A DNA stretch of 64,000 bases. Origin: an uncultured Sphingomonadaceae bacterium (GTDB taxonomy: Bacteria > Pseudomonadota > Alphaproteobacteria > Sphingomonadales > Sphingomonadaceae). A program made the position numbers and the translations under genes. The DNA is taken from assembly GCA_947488845.1 (NCBI GenBank), contig CANLBM010000001.1, forward strand, positions 310,001 to 374,000, given 5' to 3'. This document shows, piece after piece, positions 1 through 9,864 of the stretch (within the stretch, counting starts at the first letter, position 1; each line of letters begins with the position of its first letter). The notes below the pieces were generated by a model. The model had not been told where the DNA came from, made no database searches, and saw only the letters and a list, made by a program, of their open reading frames with translations.

Positions 1-1583
1 CGCCGTTCTTCGGCTTGAACATGCAGTTTCGGTTCATATTGATTATAGGAGCCACCGCCCTGATCTTTAGACCGATAAAGAGCGAGATCAGCGCTGCGCA
101 TCAGCATTTCCACGGTGCGACCGTCGCGCGGTCCGATTGCCGTCCCGACGCTGGCGCCTATGTAGAGCGTATGCTGGTCGATTTCATAAATTTGCGACAA
201 TCTGTCGATGATTCGCCGAGCAAGGGCTTCCACATAATCCAGATCGGTGGCGTCTTTGATGACGATGGCAAATTCATCGCCGCCGAGGCGACAGCAAAGC
301 TCGTTGTCGGTCATGAGCGACCGCAGTCGATCAGACACACGCGTTAACAAGCGGTCACCCACCGGATGCCCCAGCGTGTCATTCACCGCCTTGAAACGAT
401 CGAGGTCGATCATCATGAAGCCGCAGCGGCCGCTCCATTTTTCCGCCGCTTGCAGTGCTTTCCCGAGCGCTTCGGTCAGCTGCAGGCGGTTTGGCAGGCG
501 GGTCAGCGTATCGAATCTGGCCATATGCGAAATTTTGTCTGCTGATTCGCGCTGCTGGGTGATATCCGACCCGACGCCGCGAAATCCATGGAACATACCG
601 TTATCATCGAGCTTCGGCGAAGCGGACAATTCCCACCAGCGATTTTCGCCATTGATCTGGACCGGCACCAGCAAATTACTGAAGCTGTCGCGCCGTTTCA
701 ACTTGTCGGCCAGTTCGTGCAGAGCATTTGAGAATTTTCCGCTCTCCCAGGATTCTCCGGCAACAAGCTGCAGGAACGGCTTGCCTTCGATCGCATCTGC
801 GGGCCGGCCGACGGCATGGGCAAATCGGGGCGAGACATGAGTCATCCGCCGTGATGTATCTGTCTGCCACAGCCAGTCGGCTCCGGTGTCCTCGAATTCC
901 TTCAGCAACAAGCTGACCACTTCGCTTTTTTCGTTCAGACTCGCTTCTGCAATCTTGCGATCAATGAAAGATCGTCCGGTCATCAGACAGGCAGAAATCA
1001 ACAAAACGCCGATCGCTCCCGACACAAATGCCAGCTCGAGACTGCCGCTATGCAACCATCCGAAGACCATGGCCGCGCTGGACGAGGAGATGAACAGGAT
1101 GCTGCACAGCGGGATCGCCGAGAACATTATCGCCGACCCAACCATCAGACAGATGATCATGGCCCACAGCGGGACCAGGGTCGCGAAATCGGTATTGAAG
1201 GCAAACAGCAGGAATGCACAGCCCCAGATCAAGCCGCCGGCGAGGGAAAGCAGATGAACCATGGCGGTCTCGCCACGATCGATCGATCTCCGCTGCCACG
1301 TCGACTGTTTGCGGTACAATATATGGGAATAAACATATAATGCGCACAATGCCGTCAGCCAGAGGCCGAGATAGAGTCCGTTGATCAGACCGGCCCCCCA
1401 TTGTATCGTCAACAAACCGCACACAATCGCTGAAATAATCTTCAGGAAACTATGCTGGTGAATGCCGTTAAACTGCAATGCACGAATACGGCCCCACTCG
1501 ACCCCTTCGGGATCGGTCAGGCCCAGTAAAATGCTCAGCGGGATTTCCCGCGGCAAACCGGATTGGGAGAGAATCTTTTGCAC
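1..1583 (-). CDS. Membrane-anchored PAS-GGDEF diguanylate cyclase (C-terminus outside window)
   Basis: Likely makes the second messenger c-di-GMP at the inner membrane. Translating the minus strand from a GTG at 1583 gives several hydrophobic segments (residues about 40-175), a PAS-like sensor region (about 235-350) and a GGDEF domain with an intact GGDEF motif near residue 433, preceded by MMIDLDRFKAVNDTLGH. No RxxD inhibitory site lies at the expected spacing before GGDEF, so product inhibition may be absent. The frame is still open at base 1 and ends in a sequence (LALYRSKDQGGGSYNQYEPK) that often leads into an EAL phosphodiesterase domain, so a bifunctional GGDEF-EAL protein is possible. 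An in-frame stop at 1590 limits the start. No strong ribosome-binding site supports the GTG, so the exact start is uncertain. Confidence 0.85.
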   Translation of the reverse strand, partial: MQKILSQSGLPREIPLSILLGLTDPEGVEWGRIRALQFNGIHQHSFLKIISAIVCGLLTIQWGAGLINGLYLGLWLTALCALYVYSHILYRKQSTWQRRSIDRGETAMVHLLSLAGGLIWGCAFLLFAFNTDFATLVPLWAMIICLMVGSAIMFSAIPLCSILFISSSSAAMVFGWLHSGSLELAFVSGAIGVLLISACLMTGRSFIDRKIAEASLNEKSEVVSLLLKEFEDTGADWLWQTDTSRRMTHVSPRFAHAVGRPADAIEGKPFLQLVAGESWESGKFSNALHELADKLKRRDSFSNLLVPVQINGENRWWELSASPKLDDNGMFHGFRGVGSDITQQRESADKISHMARFDTLTRLPNRLQLTEALGKALQAAEKWSGRCGFMMIDLDRFKAVNDTLGHPVGDRLLTRVSDRLRSLMTDNELCCRLGGDEFAIVIKDATDLDYVEALARRIIDRLSQIYEIDQHTLYIGASVGTAIGPRDGRTVEMLMRSADLALYRSKDQGGGSYNQYEPKLHVQAEER

Positions 1584-1671
1584 ACATCGCTATTAGGCCG
1601 AAAACCTTAGCGAAACGTAAGGATCAGGCCAAATTTTCGTGCAAATTCCGTTTGCCAGACACTCGCCCGAA

Positions 1672-3402
1672 TCAGGCTGCGACCGCATAAGGCTGAATAT
1701 CGCCGGAAAGATAGAGATTCCGCGCCTTTGCGCGGCTTAGCTTGCCGGAGCTGGTGCGCGGTAATGTCCGTGGTGGCACCAGTTCGATCACACAATTCAT
1801 CCCCGTGATCGCCCTGACCTTTTCCTTGATCTCGTTCCGCAACCGCAAACGCTCGATTTCATCCGAGGTCCGGCATTGGACCAGCACAGCGGGCGTTTCT
1901 TCCCCGCCAGGCGTGGTAATCGCAAAGGCGGCAATGTCGCCAGCCTTGAAGCCGGGCAATTGTTCCACCGCCCATTCGATATCCTGCGGCCAATGGTTTT
2001 TGCCATTGATGATGATCATGTCCTTGGCGCGACCGACAATATAGAGATAGCCGTCAGACAGATATCCCATGTCACCGGTATCGAGCCAGCCGTCGACCAG
2101 ACAGGCATCGGTTGCCTCCTGGTCGCCATAATAGCATTCCATCACCGCCGGGCCCTGCATCCAGACCTTGCCGACGGTTTTTTCCGCCAGCACGGCACCA
2201 TTTTCCTCGCGGATTTCCAGCAATGTATCGCGCACGGGCTTGCCGCAATTGACGATCGCGCGGAAGCGTTTCGGGCGACTGCCGTCGCTCTGCTTCTCGC
2301 CGGAAAGCTCGGTTTCTTCCACCAGTTCCACTTCCATGCCTTCGCCCGATGGCATCAATGTCACGGCAAGCGTTGCTTCTGCGAGCCCATAGCTCGGCAG
2401 GAAAGCCTTGGCGTCGAATCCCGCCGACGCGAAAGCATCGGTAAACCGCTGCATCACATCGGGCCGGATCATGTCGGCGCCATTGCCCGCCAGCCGCCAG
2501 CGCGAAAGATCGAACCGTTCCTCCACATTGGACTGGCTGCCAATCCGCCGTGCGCAAATGTCATAGCCGAAGGTCGGCGAGAAGCTGCAGGACGTTCCGG
2601 GATTGCGGGTAATCAGGTCAAGCCAGGATAACGGGCGCCGCGCAAAATCCGAGGTCTTGAGATAGTCGGTAGAGACCTGGTTTGCCACCATCGACAGGAA
2701 GCAACCGACCAGACCCATGTCGTGATAGAAAGGCAGCCAGGATATGCAGCGATCGGTGTCGTTGATCAGCATGCCATGCGCATGCGATCCGAGATTATGC
2801 AGCAGTGCCTTGTGCGAGACCGCAACGCCATGCGGGAACCGGGTCGAGCCGCTGGAATATTGCAGATAGGCAATATCGCCGCCGTCGGCTTCCGGCAATT
2901 GTGTATCGGGCGCATCCTGTTCGGCGAATTTGTCCCAGCCGATAGCCGGAATATCCCGCGACTGGCCAGCGGCCGCCGCCAGTTCCGATATCTCGTCCGG
3001 AAACAGCAAAAGTGCCGGGGTACAGCTGTCGAGTTGCACACCGATCTGCTCGATATAGCTATCCTTGCCGCCAAAGGATGTCGGCAATGGTAGTGGCACC
3101 GGCCATGCACCGGCGTAGACAGCGCCAAAAAACAGCGCGCAAAATTGGGGTTCGGTATCGGCAATAAGTGCCACCCGGTCGCCCGGTTTGATGCCGAATG
3201 CGATCAGTCGTTTTGCGAAGGCCAACGCATCTTCACGCAATTCGCTGAACGGATAGGCCCGGACAAGCGCAGCCCGGGCATCGTGAAAATTGAAACCCCT
3301 TTGTCCTTGCGCCGCGTAATCCAGAGCATCTCCCAGTGTGTTAAAATCCGAGAAACGGCGGGGAAGCTCATCCAGGGTCGGCGTTGCTGTCAATTCGGTC
3401 AT
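1672..3402 (-). CDS. Fatty acyl-AMP ligase (FAAL-type adenylate-forming enzyme)
   Basis: Activates a fatty acid with ATP to the acyl-adenylate, normally for transfer to an acyl carrier protein rather than CoA. The ATP/AMP motif YLQYSSGSTRFPHGVAVSH lies near residue 180, followed by WLPFYHDMGL and SYGLAEATLA, and the C-terminal part has GWLDTGDMGYL and GRAKDMIIINGKNHWPQDIE, all typical of FAALs. About 576 residues is normal for the family. I chose the ATG at 3402 over the one at 3444 because family homology begins soon after it and GGAAATGGA lies just upstream. It stands alone: no carrier protein, polyketide synthase or serine palmitoyltransferase gene is adjacent. Sphingomonads use such enzymes in lipid pathways, but the substrate cannot be read from the sequence. 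Confidence 0.88.
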   Translation of the reverse strand: MTELTATPTLDELPRRFSDFNTLGDALDYAAQGQRGFNFHDARAALVRAYPFSELREDALAFAKRLIAFGIKPGDRVALIADTEPQFCALFFGAVYAGAWPVPLPLPTSFGGKDSYIEQIGVQLDSCTPALLLFPDEISELAAAAGQSRDIPAIGWDKFAEQDAPDTQLPEADGGDIAYLQYSSGSTRFPHGVAVSHKALLHNLGSHAHGMLINDTDRCISWLPFYHDMGLVGCFLSMVANQVSTDYLKTSDFARRPLSWLDLITRNPGTSCSFSPTFGYDICARRIGSQSNVEERFDLSRWRLAGNGADMIRPDVMQRFTDAFASAGFDAKAFLPSYGLAEATLAVTLMPSGEGMEVELVEETELSGEKQSDGSRPKRFRAIVNCGKPVRDTLLEIREENGAVLAEKTVGKVWMQGPAVMECYYGDQEATDACLVDGWLDTGDMGYLSDGYLYIVGRAKDMIIINGKNHWPQDIEWAVEQLPGFKAGDIAAFAITTPGGEETPAVLVQCRTSDEIERLRLRNEIKEKVRAITGMNCVIELVPPRTLPRTSSGKLSRAKARNLYLSGDIQPYAVAA

Positions 3403-3546
3403 CCAATATCCATTTCCGGAAGGTCCAGCCTTCCTAAAAACCAATCTTCTTCATTCGGTAAGGGAATTCGGCCTATTTTCGACCGCCCTTCAGACTCTTC
3501 TAACTATGTCATTGATAACCTCTGGCGTTTAAATTTCGGCCCGACT

Positions 3547-4107
3547 GTGGCACAAAAAGGGCAAACGTCAAACCAGAAGGCCAAGCCGTTGAAAAACAGC
3601 GTTAAAACGTTAAATGGGGAGAGCTTGAATCGGCTGGCTATACGCTATGTCGAACGATATGCAACGAGCCGTAAAAAACTGGCGACATATCTCCACCGGA
3701 AAATAGGCGAACGGGAATGGCAAGATGCCGATCCTCCCGCAGTCGAGGAGCTGGTCCAGCGCATGGACTCGCTCGGATATATTGATGACGCATTATACGC
3801 ACAAAACAAAGCCTCTGCCCTCAACCGGCGTGGCTATGGCACTCGCCGTGTCGCGCATGCGCTATACCAGGCAGGTATCGGTGAAGCAGACGGACGCGAA
3901 GCCTTCCAGATCAGTGAATCGAACAGCTGGATGGCGGCGGAAAAATTTGCTCGTAAACGGCGGATCGGTCCCTATGCCGAAACCCAGCAGGACGCCGATA
4001 AATGCCGCAAGCAATTGCAGGCCTTCCTGCGGGCGGGACATGATTTCGACGTGGCGTCACGCTTTGTCTTTGCCAAGCCGGGCGAAGACATAATATCGGA
4101 AGACTAG
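3547..4107 (+). CDS. recX: RecX family regulator of RecA
   Basis: RecX proteins bind RecA filaments and limit recombination activity. The 186-residue product is helical and basic and shows the RecX three-helix repeats: LNRLAIRYVERYATSRKKL, then VEELVQRMDSLGYIDDALYAQ and the RRGYGTRRVAHALYQAGI segment. No ATG lies in frame near the start of homology. A GTG at 3547 is the likeliest start, with a TTG at 3589 the alternative. The gene is divergent from the acyl-AMP ligase. recA is not in the window, so this is a detached recX, as is common. Confidence is high for the family and moderate for the start. Confidence 0.85.
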   Translation: MAQKGQTSNQKAKPLKNSVKTLNGESLNRLAIRYVERYATSRKKLATYLHRKIGEREWQDADPPAVEELVQRMDSLGYIDDALYAQNKASALNRRGYGTRRVAHALYQAGIGEADGREAFQISESNSWMAAEKFARKRRIGPYAETQQDADKCRKQLQAFLRAGHDFDVASRFVFAKPGEDIISED

Positions 4108-4254
4108 TCGTCACAGCGTGCCTCGACTGGTGTGCCAAGGCTGGAGAATCGCCAGCTTCCGATTATTGTGATATATTTGCTGTGATATAAGCCGGACACC
4201 GAGTCGGAAATTATTAGACTCTTGATTTAGCTTAGTTTTGTTCGGAGATGCATT

Positions 4255-4893
4255 GTGGCAAGCTTATTGGCGGAACCAGCCCCTGCGGATATTTACATAG
4301 CCCACGCCAGCGACGATGATCATTCATCGGCTGATGTGGAAGTACTGCACACCAGGGGCCGGGTAAAATGGTTCGACTGTCATCGCGGGTTCGGCTTCAT
4401 CGTTCCCGACGAAGACGATTCTGGCGACAGGGATTCTGGCGACAATGGCCCGACATCCCAATCGGATATATTGATTCACTGGAGCCTTCTTGAACCGCTG
4501 GGCAAACGGGAACTGCCCGAGATGGCGACAATCACCTGCGAATATGTGCGCGCACCCAAAGGGTTGCAGGCGACAAAAATTCTCGACATCGACCTTTCAA
4601 CCTGCACGACAGAAAACGGACGACCTTCGGCATCGGGCGCGCAGCAGCCGTTACAAGCTGTCGATAAGGATCATTCGGCGTTCACCGATGCCGAAGTAAA
4701 ATGGTTCAATCGCGCCAAAGGATATGGCTTTCTTGTCAGCAGCGAAATTGGCGGCGATATTTTCCTGCATATGGAAACGCTTCGCGATGCGGGAATCGCC
4801 GAAGTCATTCCGGGCCAGCGATTACGGGCCTGTATAAAAGCTGGTGACCGGGGCCACATGGCCGTACAAGTCTGCCTGTCGTCTCCAGTCTGA
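4255..4893 (+). CDS. Twin cold-shock-domain protein
   Basis: A 212-residue protein with two OB-fold cold-shock domains, expected to bind single-stranded RNA or DNA. Domain 1 (about residues 34-120) has [16 protein letters not shown] and DILIHW, split by an acidic insertion containing a near-tandem [10 protein letters not shown]. Domain 2 (about 145-212) has [16 protein letters not shown] and DIFLHM, the RNP1 and RNP2 motifs. An acidic tail precedes domain 1. The start is a GTG; CGGAG seven bases upstream supports it, and the nearby ATG at 4248 is out of frame. The DUF192 lipoprotein gene follows 17 bp later, so the two may be co-transcribed, a pairing I have the impression of having seen in other alphaproteobacteria. 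Confidence 0.9.
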   Translation: MASLLAEPAPADIYIAHASDDDHSSADVEVLHTRGRVKWFDCHRGFGFIVPDEDDSGDRDSGDNGPTSQSDILIHWSLLEPLGKRELPEMATITCEYVRAPKGLQATKILDIDLSTCTTENGRPSASGAQQPLQAVDKDHSAFTDAEVKWFNRAKGYGFLVSSEIGGDIFLHMETLRDAGIAEVIPGQRLRACIKAGDRGHMAVQVCLSSPV

Positions 4894-4910
4894 AAAAGAA
4901 AATCATTCAA

Positions 4911-5414
4911 ATGATCAAGAGACCAAAAGCGATAGCGCTTTCCCTGATGCTGCTGTCCGCTTTCAGCCTGTCCGGTTGCAATGCCGGAACCGGTGAAACC
5001 GCTGCAAATGGCCAGCAAAGCGCATTGCCGCTCTCCGAGGCGGGCCTTAAGCAGGTGCCGCTCAGCATCCAGACGTCGGATGCGTCCCATGCTTTTATCG
5101 TCGAAGTCGCAGAAAACAGCGCTCAGCAGGCGAGGGGCCTGATGTTCCGGACCAAATTGGCGGCTGACAAGGGGATGATTTTCCCTTTCCCGGAAGATCG
5201 CATTGCCAGTTTCTGGATGAAGAATACGGTCATTCCGCTCGATATTATTTTCATCCGCAGGGACGGAACAATCGAATCGATTGCGGCCAATACCATTCCC
5301 TATTCGCTCGAACCGGTTCGCTCCAACGAACCGGTTGCCACGGTGTTTGAAATTGCGGCAGGCCAGGCTGCCGGACTGGGCATCGAACCGGGTGACATCG
5401 TCACCTGGCGGTGA
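4911..5414 (+). CDS. DUF192 family lipoprotein
   Basis: A 167-residue lipoprotein of the DUF192 family, whose biochemical role is unknown. The N-terminus is a lipoprotein signal ending in the lipobox LSGC (Cys23), so the mature protein is membrane anchored. The DUF192 core is clear: FIVEVAENSAQQARGLMFR, then GMIFPFPEDRIASFWMKNT and IPLDIIFIRRDGTIESI, ending in AAGQAAGLGIEPGDIV. It lies 17 bp after the cold-shock gene and is followed by the complex I accessory gene. No further function can be assigned from sequence. Confidence 0.88.
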   Translation: MIKRPKAIALSLMLLSAFSLSGCNAGTGETAANGQQSALPLSEAGLKQVPLSIQTSDASHAFIVEVAENSAQQARGLMFRTKLAADKGMIFPFPEDRIASFWMKNTVIPLDIIFIRRDGTIESIAANTIPYSLEPVRSNEPVATVFEIAAGQAAGLGIEPGDIVTWR

Positions 5415-5495
5415 TCCTGTTCCCATCCGCAAACATCCATCCGATTTGACATTTTTTCATTGCGGAGCGCGTACCTGCGGGGCTAAGCGAACGGC

Positions 5496-5903
5496 ATGAG
5501 CATATTGGCGAAAATATTCACTTGGTGGGACGGCGCGACTATCGGCACGGCCCTGTTCAGCGCCCGCAATGGCGAAGGCGTCGGCGAAGATGTCTTTGGC
5601 AATAAATATTTTCAGTCGAAAAAGGAAAGCTCCGGCCACCCCGCCAGACGGCGCTGGGTCATCTATAATGGTGCCAATGATGCCAGCCGCGTGCCACCCG
5701 AATGGCATGGCTGGCTCCACAACAGCTATGACGAGATTCCCGAAAGCCATCTGCCGCAAGCCCGTATTTGGGAAAAGCAGCCCAGCGGGAACCTGACCGG
5801 CACCGCGCAGGCCTATCGTCCTGCCGGTGCACTGGAAGAAGGCGGCCATCGCGCAGCAGCGACCGGAGATTATGAATCCTGGAACCCTGCCGAAGCGGAA
5901 TGA
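5496..5903 (+). CDS. NADH:ubiquinone oxidoreductase accessory subunit, NDUFA12 (B17.2) type
   Basis: Homologue of the mitochondrial complex I accessory subunit NDUFA12/B17.2, which in bacteria is restricted to alphaproteobacteria. Diagnostic stretches are IFTWWDGATIGTALFS, GEDVFGNKYFQSK, RRRWVIYNGANDASRVPPEWHGWLH and the C-terminal YESWNPAE. The length of 135 residues is normal. It sits away from any nuo operon, as usual, and its stop codon overlaps the start of the DUF2155 gene (ATGA), so the two are translationally coupled. A role in stabilising complex I is known for the family. Confidence 0.95.
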   Translation: MSILAKIFTWWDGATIGTALFSARNGEGVGEDVFGNKYFQSKKESSGHPARRRWVIYNGANDASRVPPEWHGWLHNSYDEIPESHLPQARIWEKQPSGNLTGTAQAYRPAGALEEGGHRAAATGDYESWNPAEAE

Positions 5904-6655
5904 CAGGCATGGCCCGCCACTCAATATTATTCCCGATTCTGGCGACGATCCTGCTAACCGGCTGTAGCTGGTTCACTGGCGATCATGTCGAGGAAAATGC
6001 AACCGGTCAGGCAGCCGAAAAAGCCAAGGTAGCGGCTGCGAGCGATAATGATCTGGTCGCCTCAGCGACCGATCAGATCGGGACACCGATGGCAGAGCGT
6101 GTCGCCACACTCGGTTTTCTTAACAAGCGCAACGGCCTTACCCGGGACCTCGAGCTGCGCCCCGGCCAGTCGATCCGTATCGGGCGTGCGATCGTCCGCT
6201 TGCGTGCATGCGAAAAAACTGCACCCTGGGAACTGACTCCCGAGCAAGGGGCCTTTGTCCAGCTTCTGGTCAACGAACGGCCCTCCAATCGATCGGGCGA
6301 AGATCAGTGGAAGCGGGTTTTTTCCGGCTGGCTGTTCCGCGAGTCACCGTCGCTGAATGTGGTCGAGCACCCGATCTATGATGTCTGGGTCAAGAGCTGC
6401 GCAATGAGCTTCCCGGGCGAAGAAGACACGCCCGGAGATTCGGTCAATCCGACGGCACCGCGAACATCCTCGTCCAATCTCGCCAACAGTATATCCAGCG
6501 CGCCGAATGAAACCGTGCCGGAAACCCCTGCGCCGGTGGCTCCGCCGGTTCGACCGGCCCCTGCCACTTCTGCTGCCCCGTCCGCTCCTGCGGCGAACAG
6601 GCCGCCGGCCGATGTCATCGGTGATCTGATCGCCGATTCCGAAGACGGCACATAG
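5900..6655 (+). CDS. DUF2155 domain lipoprotein
   Basis: A 251-residue envelope protein. The N-terminus carries a lipobox (LLTGC, Cys22), which predicts a lipoprotein. The DUF2155 core is at about residues 75-168: LNKRNGLTRDLELRPGQ, RIGRAIVRLRACEKTAPWE, QGAFVQLLV, and NVVEHPIYDVWVKSC. A Pro/Ala-rich low-complexity tail follows. Function is unknown, although the family recurs directly behind NDUFA12 in alphaproteobacteria. It overlaps the upstream gene by 4 bp. Its last 93 codons are antisense to the 3' end of aat. The second Met (residue 4) is an alternative start. Confidence 0.88.
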   Translation: MTGMARHSILFPILATILLTGCSWFTGDHVEENATGQAAEKAKVAAASDNDLVASATDQIGTPMAERVATLGFLNKRNGLTRDLELRPGQSIRIGRAIVRLRACEKTAPWELTPEQGAFVQLLVNERPSNRSGEDQWKRVFSGWLFRESPSLNVVEHPIYDVWVKSCAMSFPGEEDTPGDSVNPTAPRTSSSNLANSISSAPNETVPETPAPVAPPVRPAPATSAAPSAPAANRPPADVIGDLIADSEDGT

Positions 6656-7242
6656 GCTCGAACTTTTCTCAAGCGGTCCATATAGTCGTCCTGGCTGATT
6701 TCGATTGCGCCCAATGATGCCAGATGGTCCGTCATGAACTGACAATCGAGCAGGCCAAAATCTCCGACTTTGAGGCGGGCCACGAGCCACGCCAATGCCA
6801 CTTTTGAAGCATCCCGGGTACGGGAAAACATGCTTTCTCCGCAAAAAGCCCCGCCGATTGCCACGCCATAAAGACCGCCGACAAGCCTGTCCTCGCCGGT
6901 CACGTCATCCGCCTGCCAGCATTCGACGCTGTGCGCAAAGCCCAGCCGGTGCAGGCTGATAAATGCCTCCTCGATTTCGGCATTTATCCAGGTTTCCTTG
7001 CGATCCGATGCCGCCGCGGCACAAATTGCGATCACGTCGGCAAAGGCCGTATCGGTGCTGACCCGGAACCGGTCGGACCTGATGGTTTTGCGGAGGGAAC
7101 GCGACATCTGGAAATTGTCAAGCGGTATGATCGCCCGGGCCTTCGGTTCCACCCAGAAAGTATCGGGATCATCCCGCGCGTCCGCCATCGGGAATATGCC
7201 CGATGCATAAGCTTTCAGCAGCAGGTCGAGATTAATGGCCAT
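6376..7242 (-). CDS. aat: Leucyl/phenylalanyl-tRNA--protein transferase
   Basis: Transfers Leu or Phe from tRNA to proteins with N-terminal Arg/Lys, marking them for ClpAP in the N-degron pathway. Family signatures are LLKAYASGIFPMA near the N-terminus, DTFWVEPKARAIIPLD, ETWINAEIEEAFISLHRLGFAHSVE, LVGGLYGVAIGGAFCGESMF and LLDCQFMTDHLASLGAIEI. The usual domain ends near residue 205, but the frame continues to 288. The last ~93 residues are entirely antisense to the DUF2155 gene and are low in complexity (Gly/Ala-rich). That tail is unusual for the family and may be dispensable. There is no in-frame stop before 6376. Confidence 0.93.
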   Translation of the reverse strand: MAINLDLLLKAYASGIFPMADARDDPDTFWVEPKARAIIPLDNFQMSRSLRKTIRSDRFRVSTDTAFADVIAICAAAASDRKETWINAEIEEAFISLHRLGFAHSVECWQADDVTGEDRLVGGLYGVAIGGAFCGESMFSRTRDASKVALAWLVARLKVGDFGLLDCQFMTDHLASLGAIEISQDDYMDRLRKVRAYVPSSESAIRSPMTSAGGLFAAGADGAAEVAGAGRTGGATGAGVSGTVSFGALDILLARLDEDVRGAVGLTESPGVSSSPGKLIAQLLTQTS

Positions 7243-7305
7243 GACTATCAGATAACCCCATCAGCCCGGTTCGGACAATTGCAAATCTGCAAAGATTGTG
7301 AGGCG

Positions 7306-8211
7306 TCACGTGGACATCAGCACCCGGGCTTCATCGGCAATTTTCTCTGCAATTGCCGCATATTCGCTGGCGAAGCCGGCATTGGTGCGCCAGGCAGCGC
7401 CAATGCTCCGGGTCACCGACCAGCCTTCGACGTCGAGCAACGCCACATCCCCGCCGCGCGGCAGTTCCGACCGGACATAGAGTTCCGGCAATATCGCCAG
7501 CCCGAGGCCCGAAGCGACCATTTGTCGCACGCTGTCGAGGCTGGTGCCTTCGTAATCGCGCAACAGGTTCATGTCATGCTGCTGGCACTGGCGCACCACG
7601 TCGCGATGGAGATGATGCCTGCGGTCCAGACTCAGCACCGGCAATCCCGCAAGATCGGAAAGCACAAGATCCTCTCTCGATGCGAGCGGATGATCCGGGG
7701 GCGCAACCAGAATGAGCGGTTCCCGAAACAGCGGTTCGATGTGCAGATTTTCACCCTCGATCGGCAAGGGGCCCAGCAGCATGTCGATCGACCCTTTGGT
7801 CAGTTCCATCGCCTGCAGGTCGGGTATCCCCTCGCGCATGTAGAAGCGCAGGTCCGGACGGCTACGATGCAGCGCCGCGATCACCGGCGGCATCAGATAA
7901 GGGCCAAGCGTCGGCGAAACCCCGAACCGCAAAATTCCCGCCAGACTGTCGCTTGCCCGCTCCGCCAGATCGCGAATATCTTTCACCTCGACCAGCACAT
8001 GACGCGCGCGAGAAGCAATCTCCCGGCCAACTGGCGTTAGCTCGGCACCATGGGTGCGCCGCTCGACCAATGTCACACCCAGTCTCTGTTCGAGGGCACG
8101 CAACTGATGGCTCAGGGTTGGTTGCGAGGCACCAGCGGCTTGGGCGGCTTTGCCGAAATGACCATGGTCGGCCACCGCCACCAGATATTCGAATTGGCGC
8201 AAAGTCGGCAT
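7306..8211 (-). CDS. LysR-type regulator, OxyR-like but lacking the peroxidatic cysteine
   Basis: A 301-residue LysR-type transcription factor. The helix-turn-helix occupies about residues 3-62 (LRQFEYLVAVADHGHFGKAAQAAGASQPTLS is spread over this span), followed by a two-lobed effector domain. Overall layout and the segment LDRRHHLHRDVVRQC resemble OxyR, where the equivalent region reads like GHCLRDQALEVC. Here the first, peroxide-reacting Cys is replaced by His while the second Cys remains. It therefore probably does not sense H2O2 by disulfide formation. Targets are unknown; aat lies downstream in the same direction and a small ORF is divergent. Confidence 0.88.
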   Translation of the reverse strand: MPTLRQFEYLVAVADHGHFGKAAQAAGASQPTLSHQLRALEQRLGVTLVERRTHGAELTPVGREIASRARHVLVEVKDIRDLAERASDSLAGILRFGVSPTLGPYLMPPVIAALHRSRPDLRFYMREGIPDLQAMELTKGSIDMLLGPLPIEGENLHIEPLFREPLILVAPPDHPLASREDLVLSDLAGLPVLSLDRRHHLHRDVVRQCQQHDMNLLRDYEGTSLDSVRQMVASGLGLAILPELYVRSELPRGGDVALLDVEGWSVTRSIGAAWRTNAGFASEYAAIAEKIADEARVLMST

Positions 8212-8338
8212 ATCGCTGTCACTCCAATTTATAGAAGGAATCTATCGCTTTTTACGATTTCATTCGATTGGAGTTATCACGCGATTTGACTCATATCAAC
8301 CATATCGCAGCCAGGGTGCGATAAAAAGAGGATATATC

Positions 8339-8506
8339 GTGGAAGAATACAGCAACAGCCCGATAAAAAAAACCCGTCTGCCGGACAACCCGGTCTCGGC
8401 TGGCCACGGCAATGACGAACAAATGCGCGCGCTGAAAATGCTGCAGCGTAGCCTGGCCGAACGCATCCGCGAGCATCAACATGATCCGGTGGAGCAAAAC
8501 ACCTAG
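8339..8506 (+). CDS. Small hypothetical protein (55 residues)
   Basis: A short open frame starting at GTG with AGAGGA at good spacing upstream. The product begins VEEYSNSPIKKTRLPDNPV and ends in an amphipathic helix-like stretch LKMLQRSLAERIREHQHD. It is charged, soluble, and has no signal peptide. It lies between the divergent LysR gene and a strong terminator at 8533, which gives it a complete transcription-unit outline. I do not recognise the family; a small DNA- or protein-binding role is only a guess. Confidence 0.5.
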   Translation: MEEYSNSPIKKTRLPDNPVSAGHGNDEQMRALKMLQRSLAERIREHQHDPVEQNT

Positions 8507-8532
8507 ATCTTTTTCCCTTTCCCCCAACGACT

Positions 8533-8574
8533 GGGGCGGCAGCGCTCCCTCAAGCGCTGACCGCCCCGATTTTT
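8533..8574 (+). terminator. Rho-independent terminator before nhaA
   Basis: GGGGCGGCAGCGCT and AGCGCTGACCGCCCC form a long GC-rich stem with one bulged A and a 6-base loop (CCCTCA), followed by GATTTTT. It closes the small ORF upstream and separates it from nhaA. Confidence 0.8.
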
Positions 8575-8595
8575 CAGAAAGAGGATGATGTCCCG

Positions 8596-9813
<1,218 letters not shown>

Positions 9814-9864
9814 TGGCCGATCGAATCTGTCGGCATTCTCCGCAAAGCGTGATAGAGCGCAGTG

